Assembly (NCBI RefSeq): GCF_005938745.2
Contig: NZ_VCBX02000001.1
Span: 887,501 to 951,500, forward strand
DNA length: 64,000 bases
DNA from: Rhodococcus sp. KBS0724
GTDB taxonomy: Bacteria > Actinomycetota > Actinomycetes > Mycobacteriales > Mycobacteriaceae
Reading direction: 5' to 3'
Numbering within the stretch: the first letter of the stretch is position 1; every line of letters begins with the position of its first letter. This document shows positions 8,858 to 17,059 of this stretch, one piece after another. Below the pieces are notes generated by a model. The model searched no databases. It worked only from the letters and a program-made list of their open reading frames with translations, and was not told where the DNA came from. The position numbers were made by a program, and so were the translations under genes.

Positions 8858-9355
8858 TCAGAGGACGTGATTGCCGTACATCTCGCCGAGGGGATCGGCG
8901 ATCAGTTCGAGTCGAGCGCCGTCGGGATCGCGGAAGTACAACGAAACTTCGCTGTGCTCGATCAGTTCGACGCCGGCCTCGGTCAGCCTGGTGCGCAACG
9001 TTGCCCAGTTGGCAGGTTCGACGCTGATCGCGATGTGGTGGAGGCCGCCGAGAACTTCTTGGTACGGGCCGACATCGAGACCGGGGAAGTCGAAGAAGGC
9101 CAGGAGATTGCCGTTGCCGATGTCGAAGAAGAAGTGCGAAGACCCGGGGTAGTCACGGTTCTCGATCAATTCGGTCAGGGGGAAGCCGAGGATATCCTGG
9201 TAGAACTTCACGGTTCGCTCGACGTCACTGCTGATCAGGGCGGTGTGGTGCAGGCCGCGCGCCATCGATGCCGGCCGTTTGTCGGCGGGGATCAGATGTC
9301 GATCCCTGATCTCGGCACGGCGTTCCTCGAACTGCACTGCGTTGTCGTCGCTCAT
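8858..9355 (-). CDS. VOC-fold (glyoxalase/dioxygenase) metalloprotein
   Basis: A 165-residue protein of the vicinal oxygen chelate superfamily. Candidate metal ligands are H36/H37 in GLHHTAL, H106/H107 in GLHHIAI and E150 in ARLELIADP. It has the two beta-alpha-beta-beta-beta modules of one VOC domain after a 30-residue N-terminal helix. Such proteins can be glyoxalases, extradiol dioxygenases or isomerases. First gene of the operon with pirin and maleylacetate reductase, so a ring-cleavage or CoA/thiol-adduct step feeding maleylacetate is plausible but inferred. It is much shorter than two-domain hydroquinone dioxygenases such as LinE/PcpA. The promoter region carries repeated TAGTTGA sites shared with marR. 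Confidence 0.85.
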   Translation of the reverse strand: MSDDNAVQFEERRAEIRDRHLIPADKRPASMARGLHHTALISSDVERTVKFYQDILGFPLTELIENRDYPGSSHFFFDIGNGNLLAFFDFPGLDVGPYQEVLGGLHHIAISVEPANWATLRTRLTEAGVELIEHSEVSLYFRDPDGARLELIADPLGEMYGNHVL

Positions 9356-9390
9356 GGCGCCCGCCTTTCGGTTGAAACTTCGTTCCGAAC

Positions 9391-9450
9391 AAGTAGTTGA
9401 CTGATCAACTAAATGAAGAATAGCTCATTTGATTTCGTTGTCAACTACTT
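9391..9450. promoter_or_regulatory. Candidate MarR operator cluster (three TAGTTGA half-sites)
   Basis: TAGTTGA-CTGA-TCAACTA forms an 18-bp inverted repeat at 9394-9411. A further TCAACTACTT at 9441-9450 is the exact reverse complement of AAGTAGTTGA at 9391-9400. The AT-rich stretch between them lies between the divergent VOC operon and the MarR gene. MarR proteins bind such palindromes, so this should control both directions. Confidence 0.65.
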
Positions 9451-9466
9451 CGGATATGCTGATGTC

Positions 9467-9925
9467 ATGGAATCGACGCGATGGTTGACCGACTCGGAGC
9501 AAACGGCCTGGCGGGCTTACCTGGACTCGACCCGACTGCTTCAGCGCGTCCTCGATCAACAGTTGGTGCACGACTCCGATATTTCCTTCACGGATTTCGA
9601 ACTGCTGGTCGCGCTGGCCGAGGCGCCCGGGCGACAACTGCGCATGAGTGAGCTCGCCGACGCTGTGATGGCAACCCGTAGTGGCGTGACCAGAGCGGTC
9701 AATCGACTGGTCGGCGTCGGTTGGGTGCGTAGGGTCGAGTGTGTCGACGACAAGCGTGGCGCCAATGCGGAGCTGACCGACCAGGGTGCCGAGAAATTGG
9801 CGTCGGCAAGCCCGGCCCACGTCGCCGCAGTCCGAAAGAACATGTTCGATCTGCTGAGCCCGCGAGATGTCGAGCGTCTCGGTGTGGTGTTCGGTGAGAT
9901 GCGCCGTCACCTTCTCGATGGCTAG
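9467..9925 (+). CDS. MarR family transcriptional regulator
   Basis: A 152-residue winged-helix regulator. The recognition region spans about 52-95 (MSELADAVMATRSGVTRAVN), and the wing contains the conserved D-x-R-like CVDDKRGANAELTDQG at about 100-115. The ATG at 9467 is chosen because the longer reading frame starts inside the candidate operator. It is divergent from the VOC-pirin-maleylacetate reductase operon with TAGTTGA palindromes between, so it most likely represses that operon and itself until an aromatic ligand binds. The assignment of the target is by position only. Confidence 0.9.
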   Translation: MESTRWLTDSEQTAWRAYLDSTRLLQRVLDQQLVHDSDISFTDFELLVALAEAPGRQLRMSELADAVMATRSGVTRAVNRLVGVGWVRRVECVDDKRGANAELTDQGAEKLASASPAHVAAVRKNMFDLLSPRDVERLGVVFGEMRRHLLDG

Positions 9926-9996
9926 TCGGGTAATTGACAGAGCAACGGTTCGGGTCACGTAGTTGGTGAGGACTGAGAACGGACTGCCATCATTGT

Positions 9997-10818
9997 GTGG
10001 TGACCCGCATTCGAATGTTCGCAACCGACCTCGACGGCACATTGCTGCGCTCCGACCGAACTATCTCGGCGCGTACCGCGCAAGCTATGGAGAACGCGCG
10101 GCTGGCGGGAATCGAAGTTGTGTGGGCGACGGCCCGCGCCCGACATTCGGTACATACGTTGGCGAGTTCGTGCGGATTTCGCGGCAAGGCTGTGTGTGCC
10201 AATGGTGCTGTCATACTCGACCTCGCCGACGGGACTCCGCGGATCGTCGACACCGTCTCGATCGAAACATCCTTGGCCGCAACGGCTATGGAGCAAGTTC
10301 GCGCCCTGGTTCCGGGCGTCGTGTTCGCGAACGTCGGACCCACGCAATTCTTTGCCGAGCCCGAATACGCTGCGCTGTGCGAGTTTGCGGACCATCACCG
10401 GCACTTGCACGAGATGGTGCTGGCCGACGCCTTGCCGCTCGACGTAGAACCGATGGTGAAGATTGTCGCCCGGCACGCGGAAGTTCCCAGCGCTGACCTG
10501 TACCGAACAGCGGTCGCTGCCGGCATCGAAGGTGTGGAGTTAACCCATTCCGGGGCCCCGTACATGGAGATGGCTGCAGCGGGCGTCTCGAAGGCAAGCG
10601 CTCTCGCGCAGTTGTGCGCGATCGACGGCATCGACGCGTCGGAAGTTGCGGCAGCGGGTGACGCGTTCAATGACGTTGCCATGCTGACCTGGGCCGGAAC
10701 AGCATTGGCGCCTGCCAACGCCCGAGCTGAGGTCATCGAGCTCGCCGACCGAATTCTGCCCATGAACGACGAGGACGGAGTGGCAAGCTACCTCGAAGAG
10801 CTGGTCGCGGGTCGCTAG
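9997..10818 (+). CDS. HAD-superfamily hydrolase, Cof-type
   Basis: A 273-residue phosphatase of the HAD superfamily, class IIB (Cof/YidA-like). Motif I is FATDLDGTLL with nucleophile D11 and acid D13; the late acidic motif is GDAFNDVAML at about 222-231. The lysine motif is represented by VSKASALAQL at about 195. A large cap domain sits between motifs I/II and III, as usual for sugar-phosphate or flavin-phosphate phosphatases of this class. GTG at 9997 (a second GTG follows at 10000) is taken as the start. It ends 1 nt before the stop of a convergent alpha/beta hydrolase gene, leaving no room for a terminator. Substrate unknown. Confidence 0.9.
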   Translation: MVTRIRMFATDLDGTLLRSDRTISARTAQAMENARLAGIEVVWATARARHSVHTLASSCGFRGKAVCANGAVILDLADGTPRIVDTVSIETSLAATAMEQVRALVPGVVFANVGPTQFFAEPEYAALCEFADHHRHLHEMVLADALPLDVEPMVKIVARHAEVPSADLYRTAVAAGIEGVELTHSGAPYMEMAAAGVSKASALAQLCAIDGIDASEVAAAGDAFNDVAMLTWAGTALAPANARAEVIELADRILPMNDEDGVASYLEELVAGR

Positions 10819-10819
10819 T

Positions 10820-11707
10820 TCAGCTACTGACGGCCTTGGGGCCGGTGCCTATGCCGACACCGCAGTCCGTCATGAATTCCGCGAATACCCGGTCGAAGCG
10901 GTCCGGGTAGTCCAGGTGCGGGAAATGTCCGGCGCGGGGGAAGATTTCGACGCGACCCCGGGGGAGTTCGGCGCGGGCGTTCTCGGTGTGCGCGTTGGGG
11001 ATGATGGTGTCTTCGGCGCCCCAAACCAAGAGTGCCTGCAGATCCTGGAAACTTGCGAAATGCGGTGTTGCGGCGACTGTTTGGCCTTGGTAATTGATCA
11101 CCGAACGGGCCGTCGCAAGAAAAGCCTGCCGGGTTGCGGCGTCGGATACCGTCGCAAGGCTCTTGCGTGCCTCATTTGCGCTGGCACCCAATTTGAACAG
11201 CCCGACCTTGTTGAACAGTTCGAGAACTTTGTCAGTGACGTCGGTGAGCGTCTTGGACGCGAGCACAGGAAGAACCAGCTCACTGCCAGGCAAGGTTGCA
11301 GCCCGCAGAAGTGGGCTGACTTCGGGGCCGAGGCCACCGCTGGCTACCAGACACAGGCGTTCGACGCGGTCGGGGAACAAGTACATCGCTTGCATGGCGA
11401 CGCCGCCGCCGAGGGAGTGGCCGACCCACGTAGCGGAGGGGATGTCGAGTGCTTGCAGGAGGTCGCGGACCGTCGCGGCATGGGCACTGAGGGAGTAGTC
11501 GCCGGCGGGCTTGTCGGAGGCGCCGTGCCCGAACAGATCGGGTGCGATGACGCGGTAGCGCCGCGACAGCGTCTCGATCTGCGGTTCCCAATTGGTGTGT
11601 GCGCCGAGAAGGCCATGAATCAAGACGACAACGGGACCTTCGCCTTGATCGACGTATTTCAGCTGGTCACCGTGCAGTACAACGGTCTGCAATTGATCGG
11701 TTGCCAT
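10820..11707 (-). CDS. Alpha/beta hydrolase
   Basis: A 295-residue alpha/beta-hydrolase-fold enzyme. The oxyanion segment is LIHGLLGAHTNW (29-40), the nucleophile S98 is in GHSLGG, the acid is in LLVWGAEDTIIP and the histidine in AGHFPHLD near the C-terminus, so the triad is complete. The ATG at 11707 is preceded by GAAAGG at a proper distance; the longer frame upstream is Arg/Ser-rich and unlikely. It resembles the MhpC/epoxide-hydrolase-like group that includes C-C bond and ester hydrolases. It is convergent with a HAD phosphatase gene and is preceded by about 215 nt without a gene. Substrate unknown. Confidence 0.9.
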   Translation of the reverse strand: MATDQLQTVVLHGDQLKYVDQGEGPVVVLIHGLLGAHTNWEPQIETLSRRYRVIAPDLFGHGASDKPAGDYSLSAHAATVRDLLQALDIPSATWVGHSLGGGVAMQAMYLFPDRVERLCLVASGGLGPEVSPLLRAATLPGSELVLPVLASKTLTDVTDKVLELFNKVGLFKLGASANEARKSLATVSDAATRQAFLATARSVINYQGQTVAATPHFASFQDLQALLVWGAEDTIIPNAHTENARAELPRGRVEIFPRAGHFPHLDYPDRFDRVFAEFMTDCGVGIGTGPKAVSS

Positions 11708-11922
11708 GGTTGAGCCTTTCGGAGCTACCGGTTTGTCCAGCACTCGCGTGTTGTGAGGGCCGCATCTCCGCCCCGACGCGGATTCACGGTATTTGTGACC
11801 GGGAGTTACCCCAGTTCCCTCAGTATGCCCATCGCAGGTCGTCCTGTCGTGGTCATACCGGGTGTTGTGACGAACCGCGATAGTCGCGGCGAGGGGAGAC
11901 GTAGAACTCATTTGGGTGCGGA

Positions 11923-12588
11923 TCAGGCAAAATCCTCGAGCTTTCCGAAGGTCAGAGCAACATCCCACGGATGGACGTTCCACGTCTGAATGGCTGTTGT
12001 CGCGAAGATGCCTGCGGCTTCGATGGTCTCCTGCGACGCCGGCGCCGCGACAGAAACTCCCGGTTGATCACTGGGAACTTCAGGCCAGACGCCGGTGTCG
12101 GTGGGCGCGGGTGCCGCTTCCATGACGGCGTTGGCTGCGCCGTCCTCGCTGATCACGGCGAACAGGCAATGTGGCTGGGCGGGAGCGTCCCAACCGCCCT
12201 GTTCCACAAGCCAGAACTCACTGCGTCCGGCAGCGGCGAGAGCAACGTGTGCGAGTGCCAGTTCGAGTTCTTCCCACGGATCTCCGTCGACGGGGATGGG
12301 ATCGCCGAGTTTGAACGATCCGGCGGCTTCGGCGTTGTCGGAAGTAGCGAAACGCGGTTGCACCGACAGGGTGCCTGACTCCGCGTCCAGGAAGGCGATC
12401 TCCCGAGATCTGTTGTCCGGCATCATGGTGCGGGCGATACGTCCGCGACCGGTTAGCTCGGCAAGGCCTTCGGGGTTGTCGATACTCCACAGGCGGGTTT
12501 CGTCCTCGGACCACGTGCGGATCATTCCACTGACGACGGGACTGATCAGTACAGGTTCGAGATTCGTCGTATCTGTCGCTTCACTCAT
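11923..12588 (-). CDS. Protein of unknown function
   Basis: A 221-residue soluble acidic protein that I do not recognise. It has no signal peptide, no membrane helix and no obvious catalytic motif. The N-terminal half is of mixed alpha/beta character with conserved-looking TWSEDETRLWSIDNP and RTMMPDNRSREIAFLD. A Pro/Ala/Thr-rich stretch (about 155-185) separates it from a C-terminal piece with AIQTWNVHPWDVALTFG. Codon use matches its neighbours, and the frame has no overlapping better candidate. It is transcribed alone, 215 nt upstream of the alpha/beta hydrolase gene on the same strand, and lies downstream of an SDR gene from which it is separated by a long palindrome. Confidence 0.72.
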   Translation of the reverse strand: MSEATDTTNLEPVLISPVVSGMIRTWSEDETRLWSIDNPEGLAELTGRGRIARTMMPDNRSREIAFLDAESGTLSVQPRFATSDNAEAAGSFKLGDPIPVDGDPWEELELALAHVALAAAGRSEFWLVEQGGWDAPAQPHCLFAVISEDGAANAVMEAAPAPTDTGVWPEVPSDQPGVSVAAPASQETIEAAGIFATTAIQTWNVHPWDVALTFGKLEDFA

Positions 12589-12659
12589 CGCGCGCTCCCA
12601 CCGAAGTTCGTACCGCCGGACCGGTTCCAGGGGACTGGGGACAAGTATGCCGCCTGATG

Positions 12660-12703
12660 CTGTGCGCCTTTGTCAACCGCGGGCGGTTAACAAAGTCGCA
12701 CAG
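12660..12703. repeat. Palindromic repeat, subtype B (putative terminator)
   Basis: Inverted repeat with 21-nt arms and a GG centre; the left arm starts CTGTGCGCCTTTGTCAACCG and the arms differ at two positions. It lies 7 nt after the stop of the minus-strand SDR gene. It shares its core and its AACCGC-GG-GCGGTT centre with the elements at 21571 and 38337. Confidence 0.75.
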
Positions 12704-12710
12704 TAGGCGA

Positions 12711-13475
12711 TCACATATGCGTGCCACCATCGATGCGGATTTCGGTTCCGGTCACGAAGGATCCGTCTTCGGATGCGAGCATCGCGATCACGCCGGCCAC
12801 CGCGGACGGCGGAGCAAAACCGTCACCGATAGCCGGGAGTAGTTTGCCGAGCAGGGTGTAGTCGACGTCGGCGGGGAACCCGGGGTCGGAGGTCATTCCC
12901 GACGCGATGCTTCCCGGCGCGACGGCAACAGCACGCAGTCCCTGCTTGCTGTATTCGAGAGCGAGTGCATGCGTGAAGGATTGGATTCCGCCCTTGGACG
13001 CCGCATAGGCCGCCATGTACGGGTGGGCAAACGTCGCGGAGGTGGAACTGAAGTTGACGACAACACCGTTGCCGCTGTCCAGCAGAGCCGGAAGCGCTTC
13101 ACGTGTCATGAGGAAGGTGCCGGTGAGGTTGACGCCGATGACGGTGTTCCAGAAGTCGAGCGTCATATCGAGGGTGCGTTCGGAGCGCAGGATCCCGGCG
13201 GCATTGACGAGGACGTCGAGACCGCCGAGCGCTGCAATCGCAGAACCGATCTGTTGCCGAACGGAGTCCTCTTTCGAGATGTCGACGGTGACGACGGTGA
13301 GGCGGTCGCCGTGACCAGCGGCAGCTGCCGCGGTTTGGGTGAGTTCTAGCCCGGCCTCGGAAATATCCGCGGCAACGACGGTGCCGCCCTCGTCCAGGAT
13401 TCGAGCCACAGTGGCTTGCCCGATGCCGGATCCCGCACCGCTGATGAGGACGCGCTTGTTGTCGAATCGGTTCAT
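12711..13475 (-). CDS. Short-chain dehydrogenase/reductase
   Basis: A 254-residue classical SDR oxidoreductase. The nucleotide-binding motif SGAGSGIG is at 12-19, NAAG near 88, and the catalytic Y-x-x-x-K is in AAYAASKGG (about Y156/K160) with a preceding FSSTSA serine. The C-terminus has the typical VTGTEIRIDGG. It is on the same strand as, and downstream of, the steroid cluster genes fadE33-fadD3, but a strong hairpin and a 409-nt gap separate them, so it probably has its own promoter. It may act on a steroid or acyl intermediate; nothing in the sequence proves this. Confidence 0.9.
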   Translation of the reverse strand: MNRFDNKRVLISGAGSGIGQATVARILDEGGTVVAADISEAGLELTQTAAAAAGHGDRLTVVTVDISKEDSVRQQIGSAIAALGGLDVLVNAAGILRSERTLDMTLDFWNTVIGVNLTGTFLMTREALPALLDSGNGVVVNFSSTSATFAHPYMAAYAASKGGIQSFTHALALEYSKQGLRAVAVAPGSIASGMTSDPGFPADVDYTLLGKLLPAIGDGFAPPSAVAGVIAMLASEDGSFVTGTEIRIDGGTHM

Positions 13476-13559
13476 GAAAACTCTCCGGTCTGTGGAAGAA
13501 ACGATGCTGCTACTTTCGATTCTCCGGGGAAGAAAGCCCGAAACCAGGGGTTATCCCAT

Positions 13560-13604
13560 TGAGCGAACACGTGACAGCTCATGCTGAGCGAACATGTGAC
13601 AGCT
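13560..13604. repeat. Pair of 20-bp direct repeats in a gene-free gap
   Basis: TGAGCGAACACGTGACAGCT at 13560-13579 is repeated with one change (C to T) at 13585-13604, a 25-bp period. The gap 13476-13884 (409 nt) has no convincing gene; apart from this pair it holds only the hairpin at 13835-13872. The motif contains an imperfect CACGTG palindrome. It could be a doubled regulator site or the remains of an insertion-sequence end; no transposase fragment is visible. Confidence 0.6.
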
Positions 13605-13834
13605 AAACCGGAATTGCGTACAGCACAAGGCTGCACATAGCGCGGCGCTGGTCGGGTCACCGCGAGATGAAAGGAGGAATCCTGCTCACCGACCATGCAT
13701 TCTCCAACCGCCATGAGCAACGGGTGGAGTGAGTTTGACGCCAAAGCAATTTCGACCGTATTCCCACTGCGAGGTTTTAGGCGAGCGTTCGGGTGAAAGA
13801 TGCACATTTGTAACTCGATTGTGCTGAACACACA

Positions 13835-13872
13835 GAAGCCCCCTCAGTCCGTTTCCAGACTGAGGGGGCTTC
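13835..13872. terminator. Strong hairpin, terminator after fadE33
   Basis: Perfect 15-bp stem GAAGCCCCCTCAGTC with an 8-nt loop, 12 nt downstream of the fadE33 stop on the minus strand. The stem is very GC-rich; there is no clear U-run, as is common in actinobacteria. Confidence 0.75.
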
Positions 13873-13884
13873 GAATGCGGTTTG

Positions 13885-14937
13885 TTACAGCCCTGCGGCA
13901 GTTGCCAACTCAGGCAGGTATGCACTCGGCTGGCCGAACAACTGCGCGCTACTGTGCGCACGCTTGAAGTACAGCTGAGCGTCGTGCTCCCAGGTGATGG
14001 CGATTCCGCCGTGCAACTGAACGGCTTCGGACGTGATCTGCTGGAATGCCTCCGAGCAGTACACCTTGGCGACAGCTGCGTCACCGGCGGACTGCGTCGC
14101 AACCGCCGCGTAGGTCATCGACCGCGCGGTCTCGACCAACGTGTACATGTCGGCCATCCGGTGCTTGAGGGCCTGGAAGGACCCGATTGCGCGACCGAAC
14201 TGCTTGCGGGACTTGGTGTATTCCACGGTCTGTTCGACGATGGCTGCGGCTGCACCCACCTGCTCGGCGGACAGTGCGATCAGCGCCACCGTTCGGATGC
14301 GATCGACCAAGTCCGCGGACCATGCAAGAGGGCGCCCGCGAACACCGGAGAACGTGACCTCCGAAAGCGTGCGCGTCGGGTCCATGGTGGGGACGCGTCG
14401 GCGGGATACACCCTCGGCTGCGGGATCGACTTCGTAGAAACCGTCTGCCGTCAGCACCAGCAACGTGTCGGCGACGTGTCCGTCGAGGACGTAGGCAGCG
14501 GTGCCGTTCAAGGCGTCCTCGGTTGCCTCGACGCCAAAGGTGTTCCAGCCGCCCGTGCCCGCCCAGCACAGTGCAAGAGTGCTTTCGCCGGCCGCAACGC
14601 CGGGGAGTAGACGCGAGCAGGCGTCGGTATCACCCGAGAGCAACAGAGCCTGCGCGGCGAGAATCGCGGAACCCAGCATCGGCGACGGCGTCAACGTGCG
14701 TCCCAGTTCTTCCTGGACCACGTGAACTTCAGCCAGGCTCGCTCCGACGCCGTCGAACTCTTCGGGAATCGCCAGTGCGGCGACGCCGATCTGCTCACAC
14801 AGCTTGCTCCACAGTGCAGCGTCGTAGCCGTTGTCCGTGGTGATGGCGGCGCGGACGGCAGCGGAGTCGGAATGCTTGCTCAGGAGGTCGCGTACCGACG
14901 CGCGTAGTGCTGCCTGGTCCTCGGTGTCGATGCTCAT
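13885..14937 (-). CDS. fadE33: Acyl-CoA dehydrogenase FadE33-like (steroid ring catabolism)
   Basis: A 350-residue acyl-CoA dehydrogenase-fold protein. It has the C-terminal FAD-binding helices with TKSRKQFGRAIGSFQALKHRMADM and a VQLHGGIAITWEHDAQLYFKR segment. Position and order (fadD3, fadE31, fadE32, fadE33) match the KstR2 regulon of M. tuberculosis, where FadE31/32/33-type proteins form mixed alpha2beta2 heterotetramers. The start ATG at 14937 overlaps the fadE32 stop by 4 nt (ATGA), so translation is coupled; the 30 residues before it in the open frame are discarded. The partner subunit probably supplies missing active-site parts. It is the last gene of the minus-strand operon and is followed by a hairpin. 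Confidence 0.88.
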   Translation of the reverse strand: MSIDTEDQAALRASVRDLLSKHSDSAAVRAAITTDNGYDAALWSKLCEQIGVAALAIPEEFDGVGASLAEVHVVQEELGRTLTPSPMLGSAILAAQALLLSGDTDACSRLLPGVAAGESTLALCWAGTGGWNTFGVEATEDALNGTAAYVLDGHVADTLLVLTADGFYEVDPAAEGVSRRRVPTMDPTRTLSEVTFSGVRGRPLAWSADLVDRIRTVALIALSAEQVGAAAAIVEQTVEYTKSRKQFGRAIGSFQALKHRMADMYTLVETARSMTYAAVATQSAGDAAVAKVYCSEAFQQITSEAVQLHGGIAITWEHDAQLYFKRAHSSAQLFGQPSAYLPELATAAGL

Positions 14938-15902
14938 GACGCCGAGACCAGGGAATCGACGACGCGGGAGCGGTGCATTGCCGGAGTGCCCCACGCGGTG
15001 AGCAGTGCTCGTACCTTGGTGAGCCACAGTGAGAGATCGTGTTCCATCGTGTATCCGATGGCGCCGTGAACCTGGAGTCCGACGCGTGCGGCCTTGTACG
15101 CGGCGTCACCGCAGGCAACCTTGGCTGCGGAGATGTCACGCGAAGCGTCTGCGGACTGATCGCGCACCGACAGTGCAGCACCGTGCAGGAGCGGGCGAGC
15201 CATCTCGAGGGCCACTGCAACCTCGGCGAGGTGATGCTTCATGGCCTGGAACTGTCCGATGACCTTGCCGAATTGCTTGCGCTGCTTCGCGTATTCGGTC
15301 GTCACCTCGAGCAGTGTCTGGCCGAGACCCTGAAGCTGAGCAGCAGTGGCGAGGGCACCCATGTCGAAGGCTGCCGAGAAGTCGGCGGAGCCGAGCGACT
15401 CGCCGGCGGAAACCTCGAAGAGCTTGCGTGAGAGATCCACCGACGCCTTGGCTTCGCCGGGAATGCCGAGGCTGACTGCGCCGCCCTGTGCAAGTAGCAC
15501 AAGGTCGACCGAGTTGGCGTCGAGCGCAAACGGCGTGTGCGGGGGAGCGGCGACGGTTGCCAGTGAACCCTCGGCGAGAGCGGAGAGGCGTTCCGGTGCA
15601 ACAGAAGCCAGCAGTGTCGGTGCCACCGCGATGGTCTCGGCGACCGGGCCAGGAACCGCATGGCGGCCGAGCTGCTCGAGGGCGACAACCAGGTCGACGG
15701 CGTCGGCGCCCAGACCGTCGTGCTCTTCGGCGATGACAAGTCCGTTGACGCCGGTCTCGGCGAGCCGCTGCCACAGCTTCTTGCCTGGCGCGGTGTCACC
15801 GTCGTTCCAGGAACGGATGACGGCGGGCATGTCGGACTTGGTGAGCAACGCATCGATGCTCGCAGCGAAGTCCTGGTGGGAGGAGTCGAGCGCGAATCTC
15901 AT
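14934..15902 (-). CDS. fadE32: Acyl-CoA dehydrogenase FadE32-like (steroid ring catabolism)
   Basis: A 322-residue, short acyl-CoA dehydrogenase-fold subunit, close to the length of M. tuberculosis FadE32. It contains AKQRKQFGKVIGQFQAMKHHLAEV and a C-terminal LQVHGAIGYTMEHDLSLWL motif. The middle beta domain is reduced compared with full acyl-CoA dehydrogenases, as in other beta subunits of heterotetrameric steroid FadE enzymes. In M. tuberculosis the FadE31/FadE32 pair acts late in C/D-ring degradation. It overlaps both neighbours by 4 nt, so stoichiometric production with fadE31 and fadE33 is likely. Confidence 0.9.
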   Translation of the reverse strand: MRFALDSSHQDFAASIDALLTKSDMPAVIRSWNDGDTAPGKKLWQRLAETGVNGLVIAEEHDGLGADAVDLVVALEQLGRHAVPGPVAETIAVAPTLLASVAPERLSALAEGSLATVAAPPHTPFALDANSVDLVLLAQGGAVSLGIPGEAKASVDLSRKLFEVSAGESLGSADFSAAFDMGALATAAQLQGLGQTLLEVTTEYAKQRKQFGKVIGQFQAMKHHLAEVAVALEMARPLLHGAALSVRDQSADASRDISAAKVACGDAAYKAARVGLQVHGAIGYTMEHDLSLWLTKVRALLTAWGTPAMHRSRVVDSLVSAS

Positions 15903-17059
15903 CGGTCCGCCTTAGGTAGGCCGAGCAGACGCTCAGCGATGACATTTTTCTGAATCTCGTTGGTGCCTGCGTAGATCGGGCCGGACAGGGAGAACAGGTA
16001 TCCGTCCATCCAGTTGTCGGCCAGTTCGGCTTCGGGGCCCTGCAGTTCGAGGGCTGTCTCGTGGGTAGCGATGTCCCACTCGGACCAGAAGACCTTGTTG
16101 ATCGAGGACTCGGCTCCGAGTTGGCCGCCATCGGCGAGACGGGTGACGGTGCCGAACGTGTTGAGCTGGTAGGCGCGAGCGCCGATCCAAGCGTCGGCGA
16201 CCTGGTTGCGCAGAGCGCTGTCGTCCGTGCGTCCGCTGGCCCTGTACAGCTCGAGGAGGCGGTCGACGGTGGCGAGGAAGCGGCCGGGGCTGCGCAGCGA
16301 GAGACCGCGCTCGTTGCTGGCAGTGCTCATCGCGACGCGCCATCCCTCGTTGACGCTGCCGATCACGCCGGACTCACCCGGGTTGGCCGGGTCGTCGGGA
16401 ACAAAGACGTCCTCGAGGAAGATTTCGGCGAAGCCGGGCTCTCCGTCGAGCTGATCGATCGGACGCACGGTGACGCCCTTCGATCGGAGGTCGAACATGA
16501 AGTAGGTAATGCCCTTGTGGCGCTGCGCATCCGGATCGGAGCGGAACAGGCCGAAGCCCCAGTCGGCGTAGCTGGCGCGTGAGCTCCACGTCTTCTGGCC
16601 GTTGAGCAGCCAGCCGCCGTCGACCTTCTTGGCGCTCGAACGCAGGCTGGCGAGGTCAGAACCGGACTCGGGCTCGGACCAGGCCTGTGCCCAGATGTCG
16701 TCGGCGCGGGCCATGCGCGGCATGATTCGTGCCAACTGCTCGGGATTGGCGTGCTCGAAAAGCGTGGGAGCCAGCAGGAAGATGCCGTTCTGGCTTACGC
16801 GTCCGGGTGCGCCCGAGCGGTAGTACTCCTCCTCGAAGATGACCCACTCGAGCAGCGACGCGTCGCGTCCGCCGAGTTCCTTGGGCCACGAGACAACGGC
16901 GTAGCCGGCGTCGGCGAGAGTGTGCTCCCACTGGCGATGTTCTTCGAAGCCCTCGGCGGTGTCCATCGACTTCAGGGGAGTGGCGGGCACATTCGCCTCC
17001 AGGAACGAGCGGACCTCGTCACGGAATGCGGTTGTGGCGTCGTCGAATACGAGATCCAC
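15899..17059 (-). CDS. fadE31: Acyl-CoA dehydrogenase FadE31-like (steroid ring catabolism)
   Basis: A full-length acyl-CoA dehydrogenase of 386 residues. The FAD/substrate region WSEPESGSDLASL is at about 127-139, WLLNGQKTWSS near 152 and the C-terminal signature YAGTNEIQKNVIAERLLGLPK at the end. The length agrees with M. tuberculosis FadE31 (about 377), and the gene sits directly before fadE32 with a 4-nt overlap. It is the likely alpha subunit pairing with the short FadE32 and FadE33 proteins. Between it and fadD3 there is an added crotonase gene not found at this place in M. tuberculosis, which it abuts with a 1-nt overlap. Confidence 0.92.
   Translation of the reverse strand: MDLVFDDATTAFRDEVRSFLEANVPATPLKSMDTAEGFEEHRQWEHTLADAGYAVVSWPKELGGRDASLLEWVIFEEEYYRSGAPGRVSQNGIFLLAPTLFEHANPEQLARIMPRMARADDIWAQAWSEPESGSDLASLRSSAKKVDGGWLLNGQKTWSSRASYADWGFGLFRSDPDAQRHKGITYFMFDLRSKGVTVRPIDQLDGEPGFAEIFLEDVFVPDDPANPGESGVIGSVNEGWRVAMSTASNERGLSLRSPGRFLATVDRLLELYRASGRTDDSALRNQVADAWIGARAYQLNTFGTVTRLADGGQLGAESSINKVFWSEWDIATHETALELQGPEAELADNWMDGYLFSLSGPIYAGTNEIQKNVIAERLLGLPKADR

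Noticed and set aside
13472..13831. Possible 119-residue minus-strand gene in the gap after fadE33
   Set aside because: No ribosome site or domain, and it reads through the direct repeats; more likely noncoding.
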